Positions 1-5,527 of a stretch of 7,120 bases of DNA are shown here, in pieces. The stretch is taken from NCBI GenBank assembly GCA_013202515.1, contig JABMRN010000343.1:1-7120 (forward strand), in the 5' to 3' direction. Below the pieces are notes generated by a model, which was not told where the DNA came from, ran no database searches, and was given only the letters and a program-made list of their open reading frames with translations. Position 1 is the stretch's first letter, and every line of letters begins with the position of its first letter. The DNA comes from Candidatus Omnitrophota bacterium (GTDB lineage Bacteria > Omnitrophota > Gorgyraeia > JABMRN01). A program made the position numbers and the translations under genes.

Positions 1-78
1 CCCACAGCCCCAACAAGGTTACGGGACATTGCCAATCCTTCCCGTGCTTCATCGGGTATTCGATAAGAGGTGGTTAAG
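1..78 (+). other. Leader of the PilZ gene or tail of an upstream gene
   Basis: No gene can be assigned here. Forward frames 1, 2 and 3 stay open to stops at 64-66, 98-100 and 75-77, so any of them could be the C-terminal end of a gene that begins outside the window. None gives a recognisable protein end. On the minus strand one frame is also open through the whole stretch and could be the start of a divergent gene. The segment holds two short inverted repeats that cannot both pair: ACGGGA (21-26) with TCCCGT (40-45), and CCCG (41-44) with CGGG (53-56). No T-run follows either, so I do not call a terminator. Confidence 0.3.
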
Positions 79-387
79 ATGGAGAGAAGAAAATTTGTAA
101 GATATGAGGTGCTGTGTAAGGTAAAGTACTGGAAACCGGGAAATGCCTTTAGGAAATACTCTACCCAGTCCTTTAATATTTCTCTCGGAGGCATAGGAAT
201 AAAACTGAATAATTTATTTGTCGGCGCGAAAGAATTGGATCTTTTAATCTATGCGCCTTTCCAAAGATTACCCATACGCGCTAAAGGCAGACTGGTATGG
301 CATGATGAATCCAATGAGCGCGCAGGTATACAATTTACAAATATTCCATGGACCAGCCTGAAAACCCTCATTCGGCAATCCGCTTAA
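79..387 (+). CDS. Small single-domain PilZ protein (probable c-di-GMP receptor)
   Basis: This 102-residue cytoplasmic protein is essentially one PilZ domain, the fold that binds the second messenger cyclic di-GMP and controls motility, exopolysaccharide or transcription in many bacteria. Both ligand-binding signatures are visible: RxxxR as RKFVR at residues 4-8, and NxSxxG as NISLGG at residues 33-38, at the normal distance. The following strands, including the GRLVW stretch (70-74) and AGIQF (82-86), fit the rest of the beta barrel. I chose ATG 79 because GAGGTG at 67-72 lies 6 bases upstream; an in-frame GTG at 70 falls inside that site. There is no attached enzyme, receiver or membrane segment, so it must act through a partner that the context does not name. 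The next gene begins behind its own promoter, so it is probably not in the downstream operon. Family call is firm; ligand binding is inferred from the motifs. Confidence 0.9.
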   Translation: MERRKFVRYEVLCKVKYWKPGNAFRKYSTQSFNISLGGIGIKLNNLFVGAKELDLLIYAPFQRLPIRAKGRLVWHDESNERAGIQFTNIPWTSLKTLIRQSA

Positions 388-403
388 CTAGAAACGGCAG
401 AAC

Positions 404-431
404 TTGAATAATATGACTTTTATGCTATAAT
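404..431 (+). promoter_or_regulatory. Sigma70-type extended -10 promoter
   Basis: A perfect -10 box TATAAT lies at 426-431, with an extended -10 TG at 423-424, and a -35 box TTGAAT (4 of 6 consensus bases) at 404-409, giving a 16-base spacer. The predicted transcript start is near 438, only about 13 bases before the ATG at 451, so the leader would hold little more than the AAGG at 439-442. No terminator is visible between here and 7120, so besides the small ORF at 451 it might also supply transcripts to fxsA and the Bat operon. This is read from consensus only. Confidence 0.72.
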
Positions 432-450
432 TAAACCAAAGGTATAAGAA

Positions 451-636
451 ATGAAGCGAAAATTTATTCTAAAAAAACGTAAAGAATTTATAGACGAAGA
501 CAGGGAATGGCTAAGTATTACGCCCCGCCGCCGCATTTTAGAAACAACCAAATTATGGCGGCTCTATTTGTCATTAGGAGGAAGTCTTGACCCCGAACCC
601 GATCCTCAAAGTCCTTTCTATTTTCAAAAAACATAG
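451..636 (+). CDS. Small basic protein overlapping a nucleotidyltransferase gene
   Basis: This 61-residue protein has a Lys/Arg-rich start (residues 1-11), a middle part predicted to be helical (about 17-43, including TPRRRIL), and a Gly-Gly then Pro/Asp-rich tail (LGGSLDPEPDPQSPF, residues 42-56). It has no membrane segment and no domain I can name. Small proteins of this build occur just upstream of minimal nucleotidyltransferases, so I infer a partner role, possibly as one half of a toxin-antitoxin-like pair; that is not shown by the sequence. ATG 451 sits behind the extended -10 promoter, with a weak AAGG at 439-442 as ribosome site. Its last 50 bases also encode the first 17 residues of the next gene in another frame, and the ribosome site of that gene lies inside it, which predicts translational coupling. 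The gene looks intact although its neighbour is not. Confidence 0.65.
   Translation: MKRKFILKKRKEFIDEDREWLSITPRRRILETTKLWRLYLSLGGSLDPEPDPQSPFYFQKT
576..581 (+). promoter_or_regulatory. Ribosome binding site deciding a TTG start
   Basis: AGGAGG lies inside the 61-residue ORF, 5 bases before TTG 587. A consensus Shine-Dalgarno site at this spacing is the main argument that the overlapping nucleotidyltransferase frame really starts at this rare codon and is, or was, translated. Confidence 0.7.
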
Positions 637-793
637 AGTTAAAAGTTTGTTAATAGGCGGGCAGGCATGTATCGTTTACGGTGCGGCAGAATTTAGCCGT
701 GATTCCGATTTTATAGTCTTATGCGATAATGATAATCTTAAACGGTTAAATGAGGCGTTAAGAGCTCTAAAGGCAAAGCTTATTTATGCTTAA
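587..793 (+). pseudogene. Truncated minimal nucleotidyltransferase (AbiEii/MNT-like fold)
   Basis: The frame encodes only 68 residues. It begins with a helix (about 5-19), then a strand and the glycine motif LLIGGQA (21-27), then the Asp pair SRDSDF (37-42) with D39 and D41 as likely metal ligands. This order, strand-GG-helix-DxD, is the N-terminal half of the polymerase-beta-type nucleotidyltransferases used in abortive-infection toxins (AbiEii) and minimal nucleotidyltransferases. The stop at 791-793 comes before the third catalytic acidic residue and the rest of the fold; family members are usually more than twice this length. It is therefore probably inactive, either a decayed gene or the stump left by a deletion. 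The start is TTG 587 with AGGAGG in front, overlapping the upstream ORF by 50 bases. The fold assignment is good; toxin function is only one possibility for the intact ancestor. Confidence 0.68.
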
Positions 794-1007
794 GAGAAAA
801 TTTTTCTTTAATAAAAAGGTGCTTCTGGCAAACAAAATAAAAGGATCGCCCAAGAAGCTCATTTTGGAATATTTAAGAAAGTTCTCAGAGAAAGAATTAA
901 AGCTTTTAGGAGATCGAGTTAAGCCATTTTTATTCAAAGAAGATGATATAGAATTGATTCTAAAGGCACCCTTGTATGCAGAGAAATTCTTAAAAGAGTA
1001 TAAATAA
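786..1007 (+). CDS. Lys-rich AT-rich orphan ORF, possible gene remnant
   Basis: I do not recognise this 73-residue product. It is rich in Lys, Leu, Phe and Glu, predicted almost wholly helical, with no signal peptide or membrane segment. It overlaps the stop of the truncated nucleotidyltransferase by 8 bases and follows it in the next forward frame. Its start is weak: AAAGG at 769-773 is 12 bases from ATG 786. A hand count gives about 29% G+C for 781-1020, against about 48% for 4861-5100 in batA, so it does not match the neighbouring genes. The C-terminal part, with VKPFLF (66% along the chain) and a closing Lys/Glu helix, could be the C-terminal helical end of an AbiEii-type nucleotidyltransferase, which would make 587-1007 one gene broken by deletion and frameshift. 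That is a guess; it may equally be an unrelated fragment or a non-coding frame. Confidence 0.35.
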   Translation: MLKRKFFFNKKVLLANKIKGSPKKLILEYLRKFSEKELKLLGDRVKPFLFKEDDIELILKAPLYAEKFLKEYK

Positions 1008-1019
1008 GGAGAAAAAAAT

Positions 1020-1448
1020 ATGTTTTATATCATCCTTTTTATTATCGTTTCACTGTCTGAAGTTTACCTGATGATAAAAATAGGACGGCTGGTAGGAGCG
1101 CTTTATACTACGCTTATCCTTTTTGCCACAGCTATAATAGGAATTATTCTAGCAAGGCTCGAAGGCTACGCGCTCGTTAACAGGATAAAAAAGGAATTTA
1201 CGCAGGGCGCGCTCATGACCGACTCGGTCATAGAAGTAATCTTTGTATTCTTGGGCGCTTTTCTCATGGTGCTGCCGGGTTTTTTGACGGATATTATAGG
1301 ATTTTTGTTTATTATCCCGCCTACGCGGCGCTATTTTACTGCCAGAGTAGGCGTTAAATTCAGGAGCAAGATAGAGGAGATTATTGAAAAGAAAAAAAAA
1401 GAGATAATAGAGAAAGGTAAGCTTAAAAATAGCCCCTTGCAACCTTAG
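1020..1448 (+). CDS. fxsA: FxsA family inner-membrane protein
   Basis: This 142-residue protein has the full FxsA layout: two N-terminal membrane segments (about 1-18 and 24-45) around the SEVYLMIKIG stretch (13-22), a short loop with ARLEGY (45-50), a third hydrophobic region (about 70-98) containing the family motif LPGFLTD (85-91), then IPPTRRY (99-105). A charged Lys/Glu tail follows (115-135), as is usual in the family. FxsA is best known in Escherichia coli for relieving exclusion of phage T7 by the F plasmid; its normal cell role is not established. AAGGAG at 1006-1011 is 8 bases before ATG 1020, a clear ribosome site. The stop is 62 bases before the moxR start with no terminator between, so co-transcription with the Bat operon is likely but the link in function is unknown. 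Confidence 0.93.
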   Translation: MFYIILFIIVSLSEVYLMIKIGRLVGALYTTLILFATAIIGIILARLEGYALVNRIKKEFTQGALMTDSVIEVIFVFLGAFLMVLPGFLTDIIGFLFIIPPTRRYFTARVGVKFRSKIEEIIEKKKKEIIEKGKLKNSPLQP

Positions 1449-1470
1449 CGTGTACTAAAGTGGCTCGGGA

Positions 1471-1501
1471 CGATTTGTCTAACGCAGACAAAAACAAATC
1501 G
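1471..1501 (+). promoter_or_regulatory. Alternative RNA stems abutting the moxR ribosome site
   Basis: Two perfect 7-base-pair stems share TTTG at 1474-1477 and so exclude each other. The inner one pairs TTTGTCT (1474-1480) with AGACAAA (1486-1492) around a 5-base loop. The outer one pairs CGATTTG (1471-1477) with CAAATCG (1495-1501) and takes in the first G of the moxR Shine-Dalgarno GGAGGA. A switch between them could modulate moxR translation. Neither is GC-rich and there is no T-run, so it is not a terminator. Chance pairing in AT-rich sequence is a real alternative. Confidence 0.35.
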
Positions 1502-1506
1502 GAGGA
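1501..1506 (+). promoter_or_regulatory. Ribosome binding site fixing the moxR start
   Basis: GGAGGA stands 4 bases before ATG 1511. The frame is open further up to a GTG at 1460, but that codon has no ribosome site and would add 17 polar residues not expected in MoxR proteins, so 1511 is the better start. Confidence 0.8.
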
Positions 1507-1510
1507 AACC

Positions 1511-2503
1511 ATGGCACGGGATAGAGACAAGATTAATGAAAAGGTTAAAGAAGGAAGCAAGTTTATCAAGGATTTGCTAGAGATGATGGAAACGGTTATC
1601 GTGGGTCAAAAATACCTGCTCGAGAGACTCACGGTGGGCCTTTTGGCTAACGGTCATATTTTAGTGGAAAGCGTGCCGGGTCTGGCCAAAACCCTTTCCA
1701 TAAAAACATTATCTCAGTCAATCAGGACGAAATTTCAAAGAATACAGTTTACCCCGGATCTTTTGCCCGCGGATTTGATAGGGACGCTTGTTTACAACCC
1801 CAAAGATAGCAGTTTTATCACAAAAAAGGGTCCGATTTTCGCCAATATAATCCTGGCGGATGAAATAAACCGGGCACCGGCAAAGGTACAAAGCGCTCTT
1901 CTAGAGGCGATGCAGGAAAGACAGGTTACTATAGGCGAGAATACCTATAAATTGGACGATCCTTTTTTGGTCATGGCGACTCAGAACCCGATTGAACAGG
2001 AGGGGACATATCCACTTCCTGAAGCGCAAATAGACAGGTTTATGCTTAAGATAAACATCAGCTATCCGAATCCCGAAGAAGAAACGGAAATAGTAACCAG
2101 AATGGCTTACACGGATAAAAAAATTGAGGCTACGCCGGTTGCGGGTCCGGAAGATATAATAAAAGCCCGAGGTATCGTGGACGAGATTTATCTCGATGAT
2201 AAACTGAAAAAATATATCATTGATATTGTTTTCAGCACCAGATATCCGGATAAGTATAAAATTCCGGAGCTGAAGGACATGATACAGCTCGGGTCCTCGC
2301 CGCGGGCCAGTATATATCTTATCATTGCCTCAAAGGCGCACGCCTTTATCCGCGGCCGCGGATATGTCACACCGGAAGATATAAAATCAATAGGTTATGA
2401 TGTATTGAGACACAGGATAATGCCCAGTTACGAGGCTGAGGCCGAGGACGTAACATCCGAGAACATGATTAAGACAATATTCGATAAGGTGCCGATACCA
2501 TAA
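1511..2503 (+). CDS. moxR: MoxR-family AAA+ ATPase
   Basis: This 330-residue cytoplasmic ATPase has the normal length and motif order for the MoxR branch of AAA+ proteins, which act as chaperones for assembly or activation of partner complexes, commonly with VWA-domain proteins. Walker A is VPGLAKT (55-61, with K60 and T61); Walker B with the family's acidic pair is LADEINRAP (115-123); sensor 1 is ATQNP (156-160), followed by the family stretch IEQEGTYPLPEAQIDRF (161-177) with the expected arginine; the sensor 2 and lid region begins at GSSPRA (261-266). It heads the operon, with DUF58 15 bases downstream, the pair order seen across bacteria. All catalytic motifs are intact, so it should be active. 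The substrate is not known; by context it would be the VWA proteins encoded behind it. Translation may be affected by the RNA stems just before its ribosome site. Confidence 0.96.
   Translation: MARDRDKINEKVKEGSKFIKDLLEMMETVIVGQKYLLERLTVGLLANGHILVESVPGLAKTLSIKTLSQSIRTKFQRIQFTPDLLPADLIGTLVYNPKDSSFITKKGPIFANIILADEINRAPAKVQSALLEAMQERQVTIGENTYKLDDPFLVMATQNPIEQEGTYPLPEAQIDRFMLKINISYPNPEEETEIVTRMAYTDKKIEATPVAGPEDIIKARGIVDEIYLDDKLKKYIIDIVFSTRYPDKYKIPELKDMIQLGSSPRASIYLIIASKAHAFIRGRGYVTPEDIKSIGYDVLRHRIMPSYEAEAEDVTSENMIKTIFDKVPIP
2347..2364. repeat. 18-base perfect palindrome inside moxR
   Basis: TATCCGCGGCCGCGGATA reads the same on both strands. It encodes part of residues 279-285 of MoxR (around RGRG), and the core is far more GC-rich than its surroundings. 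A 10-base palindrome with the same CCGCGG core, GGCCGCGGCC, occurs at 2621-2630 in the next gene, also over an Arg-Gly codon run. The coding constraint on RGRG is enough to explain both. Confidence 0.6.
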
Positions 2504-2518
2504 AAAGTCAAAACTCAA

Positions 2519-3400
2519 ATGATCCCAAAAGATATACTTAAAAAAATAAAACGGATTCAGATAACAACGAAACGTCTTGTCACGAACGTGTTTGCCGGAG
2601 AATATAGAAGCGTGTTTAAGGGCCGCGGCCTTGAATTCCACAAGGTAAGAGAATACCAGGTCGGCGATGAAATACGCATGATAGATTGGAACGTGACAGC
2701 GCGGATGGGTAAGCCATTTATAAAAAGCTACGTTGAGGAGAGAGAACTCTGTGTCATGCTGCTTTTAGATGCTTCGGGATCAGGCCATTTTGGAACGGTA
2801 AATAGCCTGAAGAAAAATATTGCCGCTGAAATATGCTCGATCCTCGCAGGATCCGCCATAAAAAATAACGATAGGGTAGGGCTTATTATTTTTACTGATA
2901 AGATCGAGAAATTCATACCTCCGCGTAAGGGTGCTTCCCACATCTTGAGGGTTATACGCGAAGCCCTCTATTTTAAACCGGAAAACAGGGGAACAGACAT
3001 TTCCCTCTGCCTGGAATATCTGAATAAGGTGACAACAAGAAGCACTACCGCTTTTATGATTTCTGATTTTTATGCCTCTAGCATCAAAAAAGCGCTTTCT
3101 ATAGCAAATAAGCGCCACGATCTGGTGGCGGTCAATATTACAGACCCGCGGGAATCAGATATGCCGGATGTCGGGATTATTAAATTCGAGGAGGCGGAAA
3201 CAGGCAAAAGATACATGGTGGATACCGCTGACGCGGCTGTAAGGGAAAAATATAACAGCATGGCCGCTCAAAAAATAAAAGAGAGAAAGAAAATGTTTAA
3301 CCTTTTAAGGATAGACAGAGTTGACGTAAGCACCGCCGCGCCGTACACGGAAGCGTTGATAGCGTTTTTTAAGAAGCGGAAGACGAGGAGATATCATTGA
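2519..3400 (+). CDS. DUF58 protein with von Willebrand A-like fold
   Basis: This 293-residue protein is the usual partner of MoxR. The DUF58 signature is complete: FKGRGLEFHKVREYQVGDEI region at 33-52, then RMIDWNVTARMGKP (53-66) and the following EER (74-76). A VWA-like domain follows with a metal-ion site DASGS (84-88), a distal Thr in RGTDIS (T159) and the Asp in ISDF (D183), so metal binding looks preserved. No membrane segment is seen; this is the short soluble form of the family and should stay in the cytoplasm with MoxR. ATG 2519 has no clear ribosome site, so translation may depend on reinitiation after moxR, whose stop is 15 bases upstream. Its last 4 bases overlap the next start. 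The role is probably an adaptor or target of MoxR within the Bat complex; the biochemical function is not established for the family. Confidence 0.94.
   Translation: MIPKDILKKIKRIQITTKRLVTNVFAGEYRSVFKGRGLEFHKVREYQVGDEIRMIDWNVTARMGKPFIKSYVEERELCVMLLLDASGSGHFGTVNSLKKNIAAEICSILAGSAIKNNDRVGLIIFTDKIEKFIPPRKGASHILRVIREALYFKPENRGTDISLCLEYLNKVTTRSTTAFMISDFYASSIKKALSIANKRHDLVAVNITDPRESDMPDVGIIKFEEAETGKRYMVDTADAAVREKYNSMAAQKIKERKKMFNLLRIDRVDVSTAAPYTEALIAFFKKRKTRRYH
3385..3390 (+). promoter_or_regulatory. Ribosome binding site supporting a TTG start
   Basis: GAGGAG lies 6 bases before TTG 3397, which itself overlaps the DUF58 stop TGA (TTGA). No in-frame ATG follows until residue 45, beyond the hydrophobic anchor, so this TTG is the sensible start. 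Confidence 0.75.
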
Positions 3401-4461
3401 TATTCAATAGAAAAATTTTCACGACAGCAATTTTGGCTGTTGCCTTTATTCTTGCGGTATCATGTATTTCGTACCGTGTTTATTTATCGGGCCTTCCGGT
3501 ACGCGTGCAATTAGTTCTGAGCAGGCGGGCGATGCTTGTCGGAGATATGGCAAAATGCGAACTTTATATATCGGCGAAAAAGGATATTGAAATAGAACCA
3601 CTCGAAGTAGAAAAGAACTTGTCAGACTTTATTATTAAAGAAAATGGGCGTTCTGAAAAAACATTCCGGGGAAAGAAAAATATCAGATTGTGGTTTTTGA
3701 TTACCGCCTACGAAATCGGTTTTTATCGCATAGCCCCGGTAGAGGTCAGATACAGACTTAAAGGGGAGCAAAGATGGCGCTTTATCGAATCTGCAGGCAA
3801 GAGTCTTACCGTAAAAAGCCTTTTGGGGGCGAAGGCTTATAAGGATGCCGATATCAGCGTAAGCGGAGAATTAAGTACGGAAAAAGGCTTGTTTGTATCG
3901 GGCAGCCGACAGTCCGGCAGACAAATCGGAGGGGATGCTCCATTTATTTATGATATAAAAGATAAGGTCTCTCCCAAAGAAATCCGCACACCCGGTGATA
4001 TAATAGTGAAAACCATTCTTTTCGCGGCGGGGTTTGCCGCGCTTTTGCTCGGCGCAGCGATTATCGCGAAAATCTTGTTCAGTAAACAGCCCAAAATAAT
4101 ACCCCCGGATAAAGAGGCACTTGATAGAATTCGCCGTCTCAAATCAAAAATTCCTGATAAGAGAGATGGCTTAAGAGAATTTTATTCGGACCTAGCCCTT
4201 ATATTAAAGGAATACATTAGAAAAAGGTTTAAAACAAATCCGGCCGAACTTACTACGGAGGAATTTATTTCGGAAATATATAGCATAAAAGAACTCAATG
4301 CAGGTCAAAAAGACTCTTTTAAAGACTTTTTTAGGACATGCGATACCGTAAAATATTCGCCTCATAACGCGGACAGGGGAAAAGCGCTTTTTGATTTGGA
4401 ATTCACCGAAAAGCTGATAAACAAAACACGGCACGAAGAAAACACAAGGCAGAAATTATGA
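3397..4461 (+). CDS. Bitopic Bat-operon membrane protein: BatD-like outer domain, DUF4381-like inner domain
   Basis: The 354-residue product has an N-terminal hydrophobic anchor or signal (about 7-27), an extracytoplasmic beta-rich domain (about 34-140) resembling the Ig-like repeats of BatD, a linker to about 200, a second membrane segment (204-228), and a cytoplasmic helical tail (235-345). The tail carries the pattern typical of DUF4381 and related proteins: REFYSDLALILKEYIRKRF (260-278), then AELTTEEFISEI (283-294) and the late DTVKYSP (316-322). Both neighbours fit: DUF58 ends 4 bases inside it, and batA starts 9 bases after it, the slot where DUF4381-type genes often sit. It spans the membrane and could connect cytoplasmic MoxR/DUF58 with the outer VWA domains. 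The sequence AVSC at 20-23 is a weak lipobox-like match; I prefer a simple anchor. The domain order is visible; the named family matches are inferred from pattern. Confidence 0.75.
   Translation: MIFNRKIFTTAILAVAFILAVSCISYRVYLSGLPVRVQLVLSRRAMLVGDMAKCELYISAKKDIEIEPLEVEKNLSDFIIKENGRSEKTFRGKKNIRLWFLITAYEIGFYRIAPVEVRYRLKGEQRWRFIESAGKSLTVKSLLGAKAYKDADISVSGELSTEKGLFVSGSRQSGRQIGGDAPFIYDIKDKVSPKEIRTPGDIIVKTILFAAGFAALLLGAAIIAKILFSKQPKIIPPDKEALDRIRRLKSKIPDKRDGLREFYSDLALILKEYIRKRFKTNPAELTTEEFISEIYSIKELNAGQKDSFKDFFRTCDTVKYSPHNADRGKALFDLEFTEKLINKTRHEENTRQKL
4023..4041 (+). other. GC-rich hairpin within the third Bat-operon gene
   Basis: CGCGGC (4023-4028) pairs perfectly with GCCGCG (4036-4041) around a 7-base loop, and CTTTT follows at 4042-4046. 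It resembles a weak intrinsic terminator, but it lies within the codons of a membrane segment (about residues 209-217, Ala/Gly/Phe-rich), where Ala codons alone can create it. If active it would lower batABC expression relative to moxR and DUF58. Confidence 0.3.
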
Positions 4462-4470
4462 GCGTTAAAC

Positions 4471-5499
4471 ATGATTTTTAAAAACCCGTTTTTTTTACTA
4501 CTTGTGCCTATTTTTTTCGCTTTTTTTCTGATTAAGAGAAAAAGAAGCGGCGAGGGGTCCGTTTTATTTCCTTCTGACGAGGTAATAAGTCATTTTAAGG
4601 AGTCCATAAAAATCAGGATGGCCCGTGTCCTTATCTATTTAAGGGTCGCGTCTGTTGTTCTTGTAATTATTGCCCTGTCAAGGCCGCAGATTGCGATGGA
4701 GTCTAAAATCAAAAAAGAAAGTATAGGTATTATGCTTGCGATTGACTGTTCCAGCACCATGCTTGCCGAAGATTTAATGCTCGGCTCCACCGGGTTAGGT
4801 CCGCTCGCCAAAAGGGATAGCGAAAGCGGACTGAACAGAATCGACGTTGTTCGCGAGGTAGCGGCCGACTTTATCAGGCAGAGAACCGACGATTGGATCG
4901 GAATAGTGGCTTTTGCTTCGGAAGCCTATATGGTCTGCCCTCTGACATTTGACCGCAAATGGCTTCTTCAGACGCTTGAGCGCGTTAAGGTGGGGCTTAT
5001 ATCTGACGGAACAGCCATAGGTTCGGGAATATTGAGCTGCCTGAAATCTCTCAAAGATCTTAAATCTAAAAGCAAGGCGGTTATTTTACTGACCGACGGT
5101 ATAAATAACGCGGGCCAGACCCCTCCCCTGGTCGCTGCTAAGGCGGCGCGTTCAATGGGTGTAAAGATATACACAATAGGCATTGTATCAAGGGGTCAGA
5201 CACCATACCCTTCCAAGGACATGTACGGGCACAAGGTCTACAAAAACGTAAATATAAACATTAATGAAGATATTTTAAAGGAAATAGCCAATTTAACCGG
5301 CGGCCAATTTTTCCGGACAACCGATATTAAAAGTTTACGGGAAAGTTATAAGGAAATAAATAAGTTGGAAAAAGTCGAGATAGAGGAAACCCTGTACGCG
5401 CAATATAGGGATATTTTTCGCATATTCCTTGTGCTTGCCCTGATTCTACTGCTTTCGGAAATCATTCTGGGCAATACCGTTTTAAGGACAATGCCATGA
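4471..5499 (+). CDS. batA: BatA: membrane-anchored VWA protein
   Basis: This 342-residue inner-membrane protein has the BatA build: two N-terminal membrane segments (about 6-21 and 53-69), the family's ALSRPQ motif (68-73), a VWA domain (about 86-290) and a C-terminal membrane segment (315-333). The loop 22-52 is rich in Lys/Arg and so should be cytoplasmic, placing the VWA domain outside the membrane. Its metal site reads DCSST (92-96) with T181 in DGTAIG and D209 in LLTDG; the usual first motif is DxSxS, so Thr 96 replaces the last Ser, a substitution that can still offer a hydroxyl. About 16 extra residues (roughly 105-120) separate the metal motif from the first long helix, compared with the batB product. 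The start ATG 4471 has no good ribosome site and probably relies on coupling with the gene before. It is the first of two tandem VWA paralogues. Confidence 0.93.
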   Translation: MIFKNPFFLLLVPIFFAFFLIKRKRSGEGSVLFPSDEVISHFKESIKIRMARVLIYLRVASVVLVIIALSRPQIAMESKIKKESIGIMLAIDCSSTMLAEDLMLGSTGLGPLAKRDSESGLNRIDVVREVAADFIRQRTDDWIGIVAFASEAYMVCPLTFDRKWLLQTLERVKVGLISDGTAIGSGILSCLKSLKDLKSKSKAVILLTDGINNAGQTPPLVAAKAARSMGVKIYTIGIVSRGQTPYPSKDMYGHKVYKNVNININEDILKEIANLTGGQFFRTTDIKSLRESYKEINKLEKVEIEETLYAQYRDIFRIFLVLALILLLSEIILGNTVLRTMP

Positions 5500-5527
5500 G
5501 GATATTAATTTTGCGAGGCACTAATAG

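Noticed and set aside
1..78. c-di-GMP (GEMM) riboswitch ahead of the PilZ gene
   Set aside because: The conserved GEMM core bases and the tandem stems are not present in this stretch.
1149..1442. Minus-strand open frame opposite fxsA (97 codons)
   Set aside because: It lies wholly antisense to a clear FxsA protein, has a low-complexity product and no ribosome site; it is a shadow frame.
1460..1510. Upstream GTG start for moxR adding 17 residues
   Set aside because: No ribosome site before 1460, while GGAGGA is correctly placed for ATG 1511; the added residues are polar and not typical of the family.
2780..3118. Minus-strand open frame opposite the DUF58 gene (112 codons)
   Set aside because: The plus strand has all DUF58 motifs; the antisense product has no recognisable domain.
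3397..3468. Lipoprotein signal in the third Bat-operon protein (AVSC at residues 20-23)
   Set aside because: The lipobox is poor (Ala at -3, Val at -2, Ser at -1), and the second membrane segment later in the chain already explains anchoring.
5191..5205. AGGGGTCAGACACCA, similar to GGGGTCAGACACC sequences found in REP/RAYT-like repeats
   Set aside because: There is a single copy, without an inverted partner or transposase, and it fits the BatA frame (SRGQTP) with no break.
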